A stretch of 64,000 bases of DNA from Colwellia piezophila ATCC BAA-637. GTDB taxonomy: Bacteria > Pseudomonadota > Gammaproteobacteria > Enterobacterales > Alteromonadaceae. Shown piece by piece: positions 49,666 through 57,984 of the stretch (within the stretch, counting starts at the first letter, position 1; each line of letters opens with the position of its first letter). Location: NCBI RefSeq assembly GCF_000378625.1, contig NZ_KB905163.1:124001-188000 (forward strand), in the 5' to 3' direction. A model generated the notes under the pieces. The model saw only the letters and a list, made by a program, of their open reading frames with translations, ran no database searches and was not told the DNA's origin. The position numbers and the translations under genes were made by a program.

Positions 49666-49749
49666 GATAAGTTTTTCCAAAAATTTAATGTTAATAGTGA
49701 ATCTGTTTAATATTATTGCTTAATTTTCTAAGATTAAAAAATTAAGCAA

Positions 49750-49812
49750 TAATACCAATGCCAATAAGTTTCTTCCTACTCAGCGAGAGCTAACTTAATG
49801 GACTTGGTATAA
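49750..49812. repeat. Short palindromic element (family B)
   Basis: A 63-bp element whose ends, TAATACCAATGCCAATAAGT and (minus strand) TTATACCAAGTCCATTAAGT, match at 16 of 20 positions. Its ACTCAGCGAGA core is shared with the longer element at 61988-62255. It lies between the TonB receptor and M20 genes, so it would be transcribed and fold if they are one unit. Confidence 0.75.
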
Positions 49813-49872
49813 TCTGAGCCAATTGCTTGTAGCCATTAGCTCAGCTGCTTAATCCTGTTAAGGCGTTTTTAG

Positions 49873-52197
49873 TTATTCGAAATGTAGTTTTATTTCTACG
49901 CCAATTATGCGTTGTGCGTTGCGAGAAATAAATTGAGAATACGATGTTGCATAACCTAATGTATCACCAATATAACTAGCATATTGCTCGTCAGTTACAT
50001 TGTTGACATAGATTTTAGCGCTCCATACATCGTCTTTATCACGTAAGTTGAATGAAATATCGCTGGTACCATACGCTTCCTGAATCTTATTAGCGTCTTG
50101 GTCTATCGAAAATAACACATCGTCTTGCCATTGATAGTTAGCATGAATTGCCATATCAAACGGTAAGCTGTCAGTATATATATCGTAAGTTAAACCGATA
50201 TTAAATTTGATCTTAGGTGCATTAGGCATTTGACCGCCGGAAACATCTTGAAAGCCACCCGTTGCCGAACAGTCTTGTGCACTGCCACATGGCGCATTTT
50301 TAAAGTCATCTAACACAGCATCTGTGTACGCAGCACCACCAGCAAAGGATAGGTTATCGGTTGCTAGCCATTGAAAATCAAGTTCAAGGCCTTCGGTACT
50401 GACTGCGCCGGCATTGACTAAATGCGATTCTGCAATGGTAGACCCTTCAGGAACTATCCCTGCTTGTGCTTGGTAATTCTTATATTTTGTACTGAACAGG
50501 GCAATATTAGTGACTAAAGTATTGTCTAACCAAATGGCTTTTACGCCTAACTCAATGGCATCACTGGTTTCGGGTTGAACCTCAAAAGTGGTTGCTGATT
50601 TCATATCGTAAAGTACATTGAAAGCCTTGCCTTTATAACCTTGAGAGAAACTAGCATAGGTCATCATATCTTCTGATACGTTGTATTCAAGGCCAATTTT
50701 GCCAGTGAAATTGCTATCCGTTGCTTTATCTGAGCCTGAGTCAGCTAAACCATTGGCTGGCATTGATAAATCATCACGATTAAAGGTATAACTTAACTCT
50801 TCATCAACAAAACGTGCGCCGACAATACCGCGTAATGAATCACTAAAGTTAATGGTTGCCTGACCAAATACTGACAAGCTGGTACTATCAACTTCTGCAG
50901 CGAAATCACCGTGGTTATATACTGGTGGCACGCCCCCGAAAATGCCTTGGTTTATTTCTTTACGTTCAAAATTACGCTCAAGGGTTTGATCCCAATAATA
51001 AACACCGGCGACATAACTGATAAATTGATCGACAGGTGAAGCAATTCTTAATTCTTGTGAAAATTGCTCTTGAGATGATGTACCACGGTTTGTATCTAAG
51101 TAAGGCATACCATCCCATAAACCGGCTAATGCTAAGTTTAATTCAGGAACCCCATCACCTTGGCTTTCTTCAACATCCCATGCACGAGCAGCCGTAATCG
51201 AAGTAAACGTATAGTCGCCAACATTCCAATTAACCGTTAGGGCATTACCCGTACTTTTAAAGTTTGAGTAGTATTCGGTCTCGTCATTGGTTTTTAAATT
51301 CGTTTCAGAGGGTTCGATACCGAGTAAGCCACTCACGTAAGCTGGAATTAATCCGCCAGTAAAGCCCCATTGTGGCACAGTGTTATCAGCACGAGCGGTA
51401 CCAACACAGCAGTCACCACGACTTTCTGATGCATCAAATGCCCAGGTAGCATCAATATCGTCATTGATATTCCACAATACTTTGCCGCGAGCACTCCAGC
51501 TATCTTCACTGTTCATATCCTCACCCGTATAATCAGGGTGGATATTTTCTATATAGCCGTCGCGATTTAATGCTTGCGCCGTTAGTCTGGCTTTAACTGA
51601 ATCCGTTAATGCCCCGGAAACACTCATACCATATCGATATTCTTGGCTGTCATCAAAGCCAGCCATAAAGTCGACTTCAAAATGCTCGGTGGGTGCTTTA
51701 GTCATTATATGAACAACACCAGCGGAAGCGTTTTTACCAAATAAAGTGCCTTGTGGACCGCGTAAAACCTCAACGCGCTCAACGTCGAGTAAATTCATCG
51801 CTGACATGCCTGAACGACCATAAACAACACCATCAACCATGGTTGAAACACTTGGTTCAACCGCTGAACTATATGAACGCGTGCCAATACCACGAATATT
51901 AAAAGATGAAGAACGAGAACTGTTGCCCTGTGTATAGGTTAACGAAGGCACAAGTTTAGTTAAGTCTTGAGATTGAAATATTTGAGCATTATCAATACTT
52001 TCAGGACTTAAAGCAGTCACAGCAGAAGAAACATCTTGGATACTTTGGGCACGTTTTTGTGCGGTAACCTGAATAATTTCAAGACCTGCTGTTACGTTTT
52101 CAGGAGCCAACGTTGGCGCTTCTTCAGCCATGGCATTTGATAGTTGTAAAGCAGTGGTAATCATTACGGCTATTTTAGTTTTTATAAATGACTTCAT
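49873..52197 (-). CDS. TonB-dependent outer-membrane receptor
   Basis: Outer-membrane beta-barrel transporter driven by TonB. A signal peptide ends at about residue 24 (SNAMA). A TonB-box-like LEIIQVTAQKRAQ precedes the plug domain (SAVTALSPESIDNAQ, FNIRGIGTR, VEVLRGPQGTLFGKNASAG). The C-terminal barrel ends with the canonical aromatic residue in IGVEIKLHF. 774 aa, similar to receptors often annotated for complex organic nutrients rather than siderophores. The ligand is not readable from sequence; neighbours suggest a lipid or glycolipid. Confidence 0.93.
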   Translation of the reverse strand: MKSFIKTKIAVMITTALQLSNAMAEEAPTLAPENVTAGLEIIQVTAQKRAQSIQDVSSAVTALSPESIDNAQIFQSQDLTKLVPSLTYTQGNSSRSSSFNIRGIGTRSYSSAVEPSVSTMVDGVVYGRSGMSAMNLLDVERVEVLRGPQGTLFGKNASAGVVHIMTKAPTEHFEVDFMAGFDDSQEYRYGMSVSGALTDSVKARLTAQALNRDGYIENIHPDYTGEDMNSEDSWSARGKVLWNINDDIDATWAFDASESRGDCCVGTARADNTVPQWGFTGGLIPAYVSGLLGIEPSETNLKTNDETEYYSNFKSTGNALTVNWNVGDYTFTSITAARAWDVEESQGDGVPELNLALAGLWDGMPYLDTNRGTSSQEQFSQELRIASPVDQFISYVAGVYYWDQTLERNFERKEINQGIFGGVPPVYNHGDFAAEVDSTSLSVFGQATINFSDSLRGIVGARFVDEELSYTFNRDDLSMPANGLADSGSDKATDSNFTGKIGLEYNVSEDMMTYASFSQGYKGKAFNVLYDMKSATTFEVQPETSDAIELGVKAIWLDNTLVTNIALFSTKYKNYQAQAGIVPEGSTIAESHLVNAGAVSTEGLELDFQWLATDNLSFAGGAAYTDAVLDDFKNAPCGSAQDCSATGGFQDVSGGQMPNAPKIKFNIGLTYDIYTDSLPFDMAIHANYQWQDDVLFSIDQDANKIQEAYGTSDISFNLRDKDDVWSAKIYVNNVTDEQYASYIGDTLGYATSYSQFISRNAQRIIGVEIKLHFE

Positions 52198-52269
52198 TGT
52201 TTCTTACCTTTTAAAAGACAGTGTTTATTTTTAATCATTTTTTATATCTATAGATTAATACTGCGATAA

Positions 52270-52298
52270 AACATAACACCTGTCACATAACGAGTCAA
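52270..52298 (-). promoter_or_regulatory. Promoter of the TonB receptor gene
   Basis: TTGACT (52293-52298), a 17-bp spacer and TATGTT (52270-52275) on the minus strand, about 75 bp before the receptor ATG. The spacer contains a copy of the repeated motif TGTCACATAA, an ideal position for repression. Confidence 0.7.
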
Positions 52299-52340
52299 TT
52301 TATATAACTATTGTCACATAAAAGGGTGTATTATGTGGTA
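52281..52340. promoter_or_regulatory. Putative operator: repeated TGTCACATAA half-sites
   Basis: TGTCACATAA occurs at 52281-52290 and 52312-52321, 31 bp apart (about three helical turns). An inverted copy TTATGTGGTA is at 52331-52340, so CACATAA and TTATGTG form a palindrome around 9 bp. All three sit between the divergent receptor and TetR genes. Binding by the adjacent regulator is inferred. Confidence 0.6.
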
Positions 52341-52378
52341 AATATCATATATTGGTGTAAATAGTTTTAGGCAAGTTA

Positions 52379-52384
52379 TATAAT
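52379..52384 (+). promoter_or_regulatory. Possible -10 element of the tetR-type gene
   Basis: A perfect TATAAT 60 bp before the regulator start, downstream of the half-site cluster. No good -35 at 16-18 bp is seen, so this is a weak call. Confidence 0.35.
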
Positions 52385-52444
52385 TAGTCCTCGTCTTTCA
52401 CCCGTATTATTTATCTATTAGCTAGCAATAAGAGGCCATTTATT

Positions 52445-53152
52445 TTGAGTAAACTTGCAAAAACAATCACCGCAGTTGAAGCGGCTACCGCAATTGCACA
52501 AAATAGCTATATTCATGAAATGGAAGCTTCGCATATTGCCAAGATACCCATTCAGGAACGTGGCAAAGTAAAGTTCAATGCAATAATAGAAGCCGCAGAA
52601 GAACTTGTCTTAGAGATCGGAATAGATTCAATTAGCTCTCATAAAATAGCCGAAAAAGCGAACATATCTTCTGCATCTGTTTATCAATATTTTCCAAGTA
52701 TGGGAGCGTTATTTTCTGTCATGGCAGAGAAGCACTTAATACGTATTTTTCATACGGTACCTGAAGCGATTGATAAGATAGAGGTACGTACTTGGCAAGA
52801 TCTTGCTTCGGTAATAATTGATTGTTCTTATGATTTTTATACGCATAATAAAATCAGTGAAATGTTATTTTTAAGCGTTTATCACTCTTCTGGTGTTCGT
52901 GAATACACCGCTTCACGATTTACCCGACTCGGTTATTGGTGTCAGGGTTATTTTGCTCTGCTTTATAGAAAGGCTGATTTAGAGGAGTTACCAGAAAAAT
53001 TGGCTTTAAGTCTCGATATTACCAAAACTATATATATCAGGAGCTTAAGTCTTCATGGTGAAATTACAGCCTCTTATAAAGATGAAGCTCGAATAGTGGT
53101 GATGAGTTATTTAGGCGATTATTTTTCTAAATTTGAAGATTCAGCTAAATGA
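52445..53152 (+). CDS. TetR/AcrR-family transcriptional regulator
   Basis: Likely ligand-responsive repressor. The helix-turn-helix is GIDSISSHKIAEKANISSASVYQYFPSMGALF without gaps, at about residues 59-90. The C-terminal helical domain is family-variable and gives no ligand hint. It starts at TTG 52445 preceded by AAGAGG; this leaves an unusually long N-terminal arm of about 40 residues before the DNA-binding domain, and an internal ATG at 52520 (MEASHIAK) is possible. Divergent from the TonB receptor, over a repeat-containing spacer. Confidence 0.88.
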   Translation: MSKLAKTITAVEAATAIAQNSYIHEMEASHIAKIPIQERGKVKFNAIIEAAEELVLEIGIDSISSHKIAEKANISSASVYQYFPSMGALFSVMAEKHLIRIFHTVPEAIDKIEVRTWQDLASVIIDCSYDFYTHNKISEMLFLSVYHSSGVREYTASRFTRLGYWCQGYFALLYRKADLEELPEKLALSLDITKTIYIRSLSLHGEITASYKDEARIVVMSYLGDYFSKFEDSAK

Positions 53153-53479
53153 TAGATAACGCCTTAAAGTCTTTTAAGATCTTTTGAATAACAAGATAAA
53201 TCGGTCAGTGTTGAGGTGGTAAACTAGATTTAGACATTCCAGTTAAGCGGCTTTGTTCCATTTCATCACTTCACTTCCCCTTTGTCAGGATTGTTGTCGC
53301 CTCATTTACTTTTATAAAAAACAGGCAGCGGTAAGTTAAAGTGAGTGGCTTACCAAAGGTACTCAAGCCAATTTAAAGAAGGTATATTAAATAAACCTAG
53401 TCAAAGTGACTTATCGTTAAGAAAGTTTGCACAGCAAGACTGCATTAATATTTCAACAACGTATAGCAGGCAAAAGTAA
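53153..53479. other. Non-coding spacer between convergent tetR and acyl-CoA dehydrogenase
   Basis: About 330 bp with no supported gene or repeat; only the terminator-like hairpin beyond it (53480-53517) is recognisable. Confidence 0.5.
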
Positions 53480-53517
53480 TTCGGGTTAGTTTTTAACAAA
53501 AGTAAAAACCACCCGAA
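53480..53517 (-). terminator. Terminator-like hairpin after the acyl-CoA dehydrogenase
   Basis: TTCGGGT (53480-53486) pairs with ACCCGAA (53511-53517), extended imperfectly by GTTTTT/AAAAAC. It lies 17 bp past the stop of the minus-strand gene. Confidence 0.6.
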
Positions 53518-53534
53518 AGAACTATTTTAACGGA

Positions 53535-55370
53535 TTAAAATAAGTCATCATTAATCGCAAACAAAGTATGACAGCCCGACTTAATTGTCGCTAATAACGA
53601 CAAACGTCGCGGTAGTAAACGGGCAAAGTAATAACGTGCGGTATGTAATTTACTTTGGTAAAAATCAACGCCGTATTCACCTTGGCCATCATTATCACTT
53701 TCAAGGTTATTGAGTTTTAACAAGGATACTTGCGCCATTTTAGCCCAAACAAAGGCCATCGCGGTATAACCAAAAACATGTAGGTAATCATTCGCGGCTG
53801 CGCCAATTTCATTTAAATCATCAGCGGATTTTGTTAATAATAGTTCAGATATTCCATTCAGATCTGTTAAGGCACTTTCAAGCGGCATAAGAAACTCAGT
53901 CATTGCCTCGTTGTCTTGTTGCAAAGCGATGTAATCAGTTACTTCTTTAATAAATACCTGAATTAAAGCCCCTTTAGTGGCAATGACTTTACGCATAAGT
54001 AAGTCCATGGCTTGAATGCCATTGGTACCCTCATAAATTTGCGAGATCCGGGCATCTCTGACTAATTGCTCTTGTCCCCATTCACGAATGTAGCCATGAC
54101 CACCAAGTACTTGCTGACCCGCAACGGCACTTTCAAAGCCTAAGTCAGTAAAAAACGCTTTCGCTAATGGTGTCATCAAGGCAGACAACTTTTCACCTTT
54201 TTGTTGCTCCTCTCCAGAGCCAAAAGTTGCATAATCAAGTTGTTGAGCAATGTAACAACTAAGCGCACGAGAGCCTTCATTAAATGCCTTCATATTTAAT
54301 AACATGCGGCGTACATCACCATGCACCATAATTGAATCAGGTTTTTTTATTGCTTTTGTTGATGCATCTAAAGCTTTACCTTGTCGACGGTCTTTCGCAT
54401 ATTCCAATGCATTTTGATAAGAACGTTCACCTGCCGACAGACCTTGAATGCCAACGCCAATACGTTCAAAGTTCATCATGGTAAACATGCAGGCTAAGCC
54501 CTTATTTAACTCACCAATTAAAAAGCCTTGCGCGCCATCAAAATTCATCACACAAGTGGCCGATGCGTGAATACCCATCTTCTCTTCAATAGAACCACAG
54601 CTAACGGTATTTCTCTGGCCTAGGTTTTCGTTTTCATCGATATTAAACTTAGGGACTAGAAACAGAGATATGCCACGAGGACCATCTGGTGCATCAGGTA
54701 ATTTGGCCAGTACTAAGTGGATAATGTTCTCGGTGAGATCATGATCGCCACCGGTGATAAATATTTTACTGCCACTAACTTTATAGCTACCATCTTCTTG
54801 TGGCACTGCTTTAGTTTGGATAATACCTAAATCCGTACCTGCGTGAGCTTCGGTGAGACACATTGAAGCCGACCACTGACCGCTATATAACTTAGTTAAA
54901 TAGCGTTGTTTCAACTCTTCACTACCATGTTTGGCCAATGATAAGGCAGCACCTGCAGTTAATATTGGATACAGAGCGAAAGAAATATCGGTACTGCATA
55001 ACATTTCTTCCATAAAGGCAGTGATTATTTTTGGCATGCCCATGCCGCCATAATTAACATCACCACCAAGTCCACACCATCCACCCTCTGCGAACGTGTT
55101 AAAAGCCTCTTTATAGCCCGGTGCAGTGGTCACTTGACCACCCGGCCCATCTTCATTCAGGGTAAAGCTGACACCTATTTCATCACCTTGGCGAGCAATG
55201 GGATCAATTTCTTTTTCCGCAATCTTTGAGCACTCTTGAAGTATTGCTATTGCTGTTTCTTTATCTACCTGTTCATTAAGTTGCGGTGATTGTTGCCACA
55301 TTTTATCGGCATTAAAGACTTGATATAATAAAAAGTTCATATCCGTTAATGGCGCTCTATATTCAGCCAT
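53535..55370 (-). CDS. Acyl-CoA dehydrogenase (long form, with C-terminal extension)
   Basis: FAD enzyme that introduces the alpha-beta double bond in acyl-CoA. The N-terminal MAEYRAPLTDMNFLLYQVF, CLTEAHAGTDLG, the FAD-contact VSGSKIFITGGDHD and GGHGYIREW followed by DARISQIYEGTNGIQA (catalytic Glu region) match the 590-610-aa class that includes Pseudomonas FadE-type enzymes and DmdC (3-methylmercaptopropionyl-CoA dehydrogenase). Chain-length preference cannot be read; the location near a FadD gene suggests fatty acyl substrates. Strong GGAG ribosome-binding site. Confidence 0.92.
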   Translation of the reverse strand: MAEYRAPLTDMNFLLYQVFNADKMWQQSPQLNEQVDKETAIAILQECSKIAEKEIDPIARQGDEIGVSFTLNEDGPGGQVTTAPGYKEAFNTFAEGGWCGLGGDVNYGGMGMPKIITAFMEEMLCSTDISFALYPILTAGAALSLAKHGSEELKQRYLTKLYSGQWSASMCLTEAHAGTDLGIIQTKAVPQEDGSYKVSGSKIFITGGDHDLTENIIHLVLAKLPDAPDGPRGISLFLVPKFNIDENENLGQRNTVSCGSIEEKMGIHASATCVMNFDGAQGFLIGELNKGLACMFTMMNFERIGVGIQGLSAGERSYQNALEYAKDRRQGKALDASTKAIKKPDSIMVHGDVRRMLLNMKAFNEGSRALSCYIAQQLDYATFGSGEEQQKGEKLSALMTPLAKAFFTDLGFESAVAGQQVLGGHGYIREWGQEQLVRDARISQIYEGTNGIQAMDLLMRKVIATKGALIQVFIKEVTDYIALQQDNEAMTEFLMPLESALTDLNGISELLLTKSADDLNEIGAAANDYLHVFGYTAMAFVWAKMAQVSLLKLNNLESDNDGQGEYGVDFYQSKLHTARYYFARLLPRRLSLLATIKSGCHTLFAINDDLF

Positions 55371-55416
55371 GGTGACTCCTCTCTAGAATTGGGGTTATAG
55401 TGTGGCAAACACACAA

Positions 55417-55434
55417 TTAAAACACTTGTTTGAA
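55417..55434 (-). promoter_or_regulatory. PsrA-like palindrome upstream of the acyl-CoA dehydrogenase
   Basis: TTAAAACACTTGTTTGAA is an imperfect palindrome with AAAC-N4-GTTT at its core, matching the (G/C)AAAC(N2-4)GTTT(G/C) form bound by the fatty-acid regulator PsrA. It is 47-64 bp upstream of the start codon. No other feature was seen in the 55371-55776 spacer. Confidence 0.5.
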
Positions 55435-55776
55435 TACAATATAACTCAAGACAAAGTAAAGTGCTATTCATCAATCAGACTTTATTATTTTACCTCTGAA
55501 GCTAACATGAGTAATTTATAGTCTGTATTTTGCTAAAAGTACTAATAACGACAAAACTAAGTTAAGGTATTATTAAGGGTTATACTCTTATTACTGTTAT
55601 AGATTTTAATTAAACTGACTTCATGGATAAGCGCTTAACAAGCAGGCTTAATAAACCCACTTAGCGCACACAGCTTATCGGACAACTTAATGACTGTGTT
55701 AACAAGCAAAAGACTGTAGGTTCAGCTGAACCTTTAACTAACCGCCACTGACCCCCACTAAAGAGTAGAAAATAAC

Positions 55777-56775
55777 GTGATCTCTCCCTTTACACGCTCA
55801 TATCTGACCAAGCGTCTATGCTTATTCAGCCTAGCAGTGCTAATGCTCTTGATACCCATTAAAACTCCAGCACAACAGTTGAGCTTTAATAAAACGCAAC
55901 TAAAGCAAGGCTATCAATTTAATTATCAATGGCTTGATCACAGTAACGTTGAACAAGCGATTAGCTTTACCTTAGGGCAAGCAGGACTCTTTGATCGTTT
56001 TAGAAGTTTCAAAACCTATCAAGGCATATATGCGAAAAAAACCATTCTTCGCGGCATTAAAAAGCAGCTGAAAAAAAATCCGATTCAAGGTGTACAGATT
56101 TTTTATCGCCAAAAGCGAGATGATTTTTTTATTGAAGTTCGAGGTGTAGATAAAGTAAAAGTAGCAAAAGCTTATCAAACCTTAGCTCAAGTTCAAGATC
56201 AGGTAACGAGTAAATACCTTAAAGATAATTACTATCAAGCTTTTACTAATCATGAACAAATCAGTGGTATTAAAGTTGACCACGTCAGCATTGCTAATCA
56301 CTCAGTCGCTGATTTAAAATCATTAAAACCTATCATTTTAGATAAAGTCTCTATTGAGAATATCCGTAAAGCGAGCGATTATGTCTTGGGTTTTGTACAG
56401 AGCATTCCATACAGCACCTTAGAATCTAGGCTAACATCTTCTGGTGCGGGTTTTAATCCGCCGCTGCAGTTACTGTGGGAGAACCAAGGAGATTGTGATA
56501 GTAAAATGACCTTAACTGCCACCTTACTGAGGGCGTTAATGCCACGTATAAAGATGGTATTTGTTTATATTGATGGCCATGCTTTTATTGGTATTAATAT
56601 TTCTGGGGAGGTTGGAGAAGTAACCATTGAACATCAAGGGGTTAACTATTTATTAGCTGAGCCGACCGGCCCAGCATTATTACCTTTAGGAAAACTAGCC
56701 CCTGAGTCTGAGCTAGCAATTAATCAAGGCCATTATATCGCCGAGAATTACCACGAAGTTATATCGGAGCAATGA
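55777..56775 (+). CDS. Exported protein with transglutaminase-like C-terminal domain
   Basis: Not a named gene. A signal peptide (about 1-32, ending TPAQQ) is followed by a domain without recognisable motifs and then a papain/transglutaminase-like region. That region has a Cys in GDCDSKMTLTATLLRAL, a His in YIDGHAFIGI and an acidic residue in LLAEPTGPA, in the right order for a Cys-His-Asp/Glu triad. It could be a protease, peptidoglycan peptidase or transamidase. It starts at GTG 55777 after AAAGAGT. 332 aa. It appears to be a single-gene unit. Confidence 0.75.
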   Translation: MISPFTRSYLTKRLCLFSLAVLMLLIPIKTPAQQLSFNKTQLKQGYQFNYQWLDHSNVEQAISFTLGQAGLFDRFRSFKTYQGIYAKKTILRGIKKQLKKNPIQGVQIFYRQKRDDFFIEVRGVDKVKVAKAYQTLAQVQDQVTSKYLKDNYYQAFTNHEQISGIKVDHVSIANHSVADLKSLKPIILDKVSIENIRKASDYVLGFVQSIPYSTLESRLTSSGAGFNPPLQLLWENQGDCDSKMTLTATLLRALMPRIKMVFVYIDGHAFIGINISGEVGEVTIEHQGVNYLLAEPTGPALLPLGKLAPESELAINQGHYIAENYHEVISEQ

Positions 56776-56863
56776 TGAGTGCACTCAGGAGAGCAAGTCG
56801 AGTGACGAGTAGATAAGTAAAGGTCAGCTTATAAAGCAGTTTTTTTTACCGCTAACGTTGCGG

Positions 56864-56910
56864 CTAAGCTTGCCTACCTAAGCTTGCCTACCTAAGCTTG
56901 CCTTCCTAAG
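56864..56910. repeat. 14-bp tandem repeat near the dyp 3' end
   Basis: CTAAGCTTGCCTAC at 56864-56877 and 56878-56891, a one-base variant at 56892-56905, then a partial CTAAG. It lies 9 bp beyond the DyP peroxidase stop, between convergent genes. Confidence 0.9.
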
Positions 56911-56918
56911 TTAAGACA

Positions 56919-57857
56919 CTAAAAGCTTGAGTCAATTTCAGCGACGTGGGCAAGAAAGGTTAAACTCGGCGCAAAAAAGGCACTGCCCGTTTCAGCTTGG
57001 GTATATTTAAGTAAATGATCAGAATTACCATGAGCATCGCCATGAATCATACTGCTAAGCATGATCTCAAATGGTTTAGGTGAATGGCAATACGACACAA
57101 AAAATAGTCCCTTACGTTTCATGTCACCATAAGGCATGCTTTGCCTGACAATTTCAAGACTATTACCTTGCTCATCTTTAAGGCTAGTACGCTTAGTATG
57201 TGCGGTTAAGGCTTTGTCTGCACTGTCATACTCAACATTATCGACTTTAGTGCGACCATAAACATCTTCTTGTTCGTGTTCAGCCAATGACTCCCAAAGC
57301 GCCAAGTTATGTTGATATCGCTGAGTATGCAAATAACTGCCGCCAGCAAAATCAGCATCCTCTTGTTCTTTAACTAACGCTACTTCTCGGCGGTGTAGGC
57401 CTTGGGGGTTTTCGGTACCATCAACAAAACCGGTTAAATCCCTGCCATCTAAAAACCTAAACGCTTGCACTTGTTCAATTAACTCAACACTATCACCCAA
57501 TAATTGGAATACTTTCGTGCTAACAATATGATTAACATCGGCGCGATCACTACGTATCTCAACATAAATATCATAACTACTGGTTGGTGCAACTCTGTCA
57601 TCACGATGCATTGCCGGGAATGGTGCTAATAAAGCGGGACGTGCTCGAGGGTAAAATTCATCCCAATAAGCCTCACCAATAGCGACAACGCCAATTAAGT
57701 TTGCTTCAGAAAACTGCTCAGAATAGTTGTCAAATAACTTAGGTAAACGAGAGATTGCTGCACGAATAAAAGCATTTTTATCATCAAGTACATTGAATAA
57801 TAGATAATTACCATGCAAGTTTGGTTCAGCGCAAATACCAAATTGTTCTCTAGCCAT
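56919..57857 (-). CDS. DyP-type haem peroxidase
   Basis: Dye-decolourising peroxidase of the YfeX-like class. The distal GXXDG motif is in LTGFVDGTENPQG, with RQSMPYGDMKRKGLFFVSYC near the end. A likely proximal haem His is in ALTAHTKRTS. 312 aa with no signal peptide, so cytoplasmic. Single gene. Physiological substrate unknown; roles in oxidative stress or haem handling have been suggested for relatives. Confidence 0.92.
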   Translation of the reverse strand: MAREQFGICAEPNLHGNYLLFNVLDDKNAFIRAAISRLPKLFDNYSEQFSEANLIGVVAIGEAYWDEFYPRARPALLAPFPAMHRDDRVAPTSSYDIYVEIRSDRADVNHIVSTKVFQLLGDSVELIEQVQAFRFLDGRDLTGFVDGTENPQGLHRREVALVKEQEDADFAGGSYLHTQRYQHNLALWESLAEHEQEDVYGRTKVDNVEYDSADKALTAHTKRTSLKDEQGNSLEIVRQSMPYGDMKRKGLFFVSYCHSPKPFEIMLSSMIHGDAHGNSDHLLKYTQAETGSAFFAPSLTFLAHVAEIDSSF

Positions 57858-57899
57858 TTCCCTTCCCTGTTAACGTATTTTGTTACAAAATTATTATTT

Positions 57900-57935
57900 T
57901 ATACCCAAACAACTTCAAGATGTAGCTTGGGTATA
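57900..57935. repeat. Minimal family A palindrome upstream of dyp
   Basis: TATACCCAA (57900-57908) pairs with TTGGGTATA (57927-57935). The interior has TTCAAGATG at the same place as the end of the element at 19043-19296, so it looks like a reduced copy. Confidence 0.7.
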
Positions 57936-57984
57936 GCATTGTACACAATAAATAATGTCTTACCATGATGAAGGCAGTAAAAGC

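Noticed and set aside
49873..52197. Siderophore receptor assignment for the TonB-dependent protein
   Set aside because: No siderophore synthesis, utilisation or Fur-box-like sequence nearby; the neighbours concern lipids and sugars.
56864..56910. CRISPR array
   Set aside because: Units are contiguous 14-bp copies with no spacers; a simple tandem repeat.
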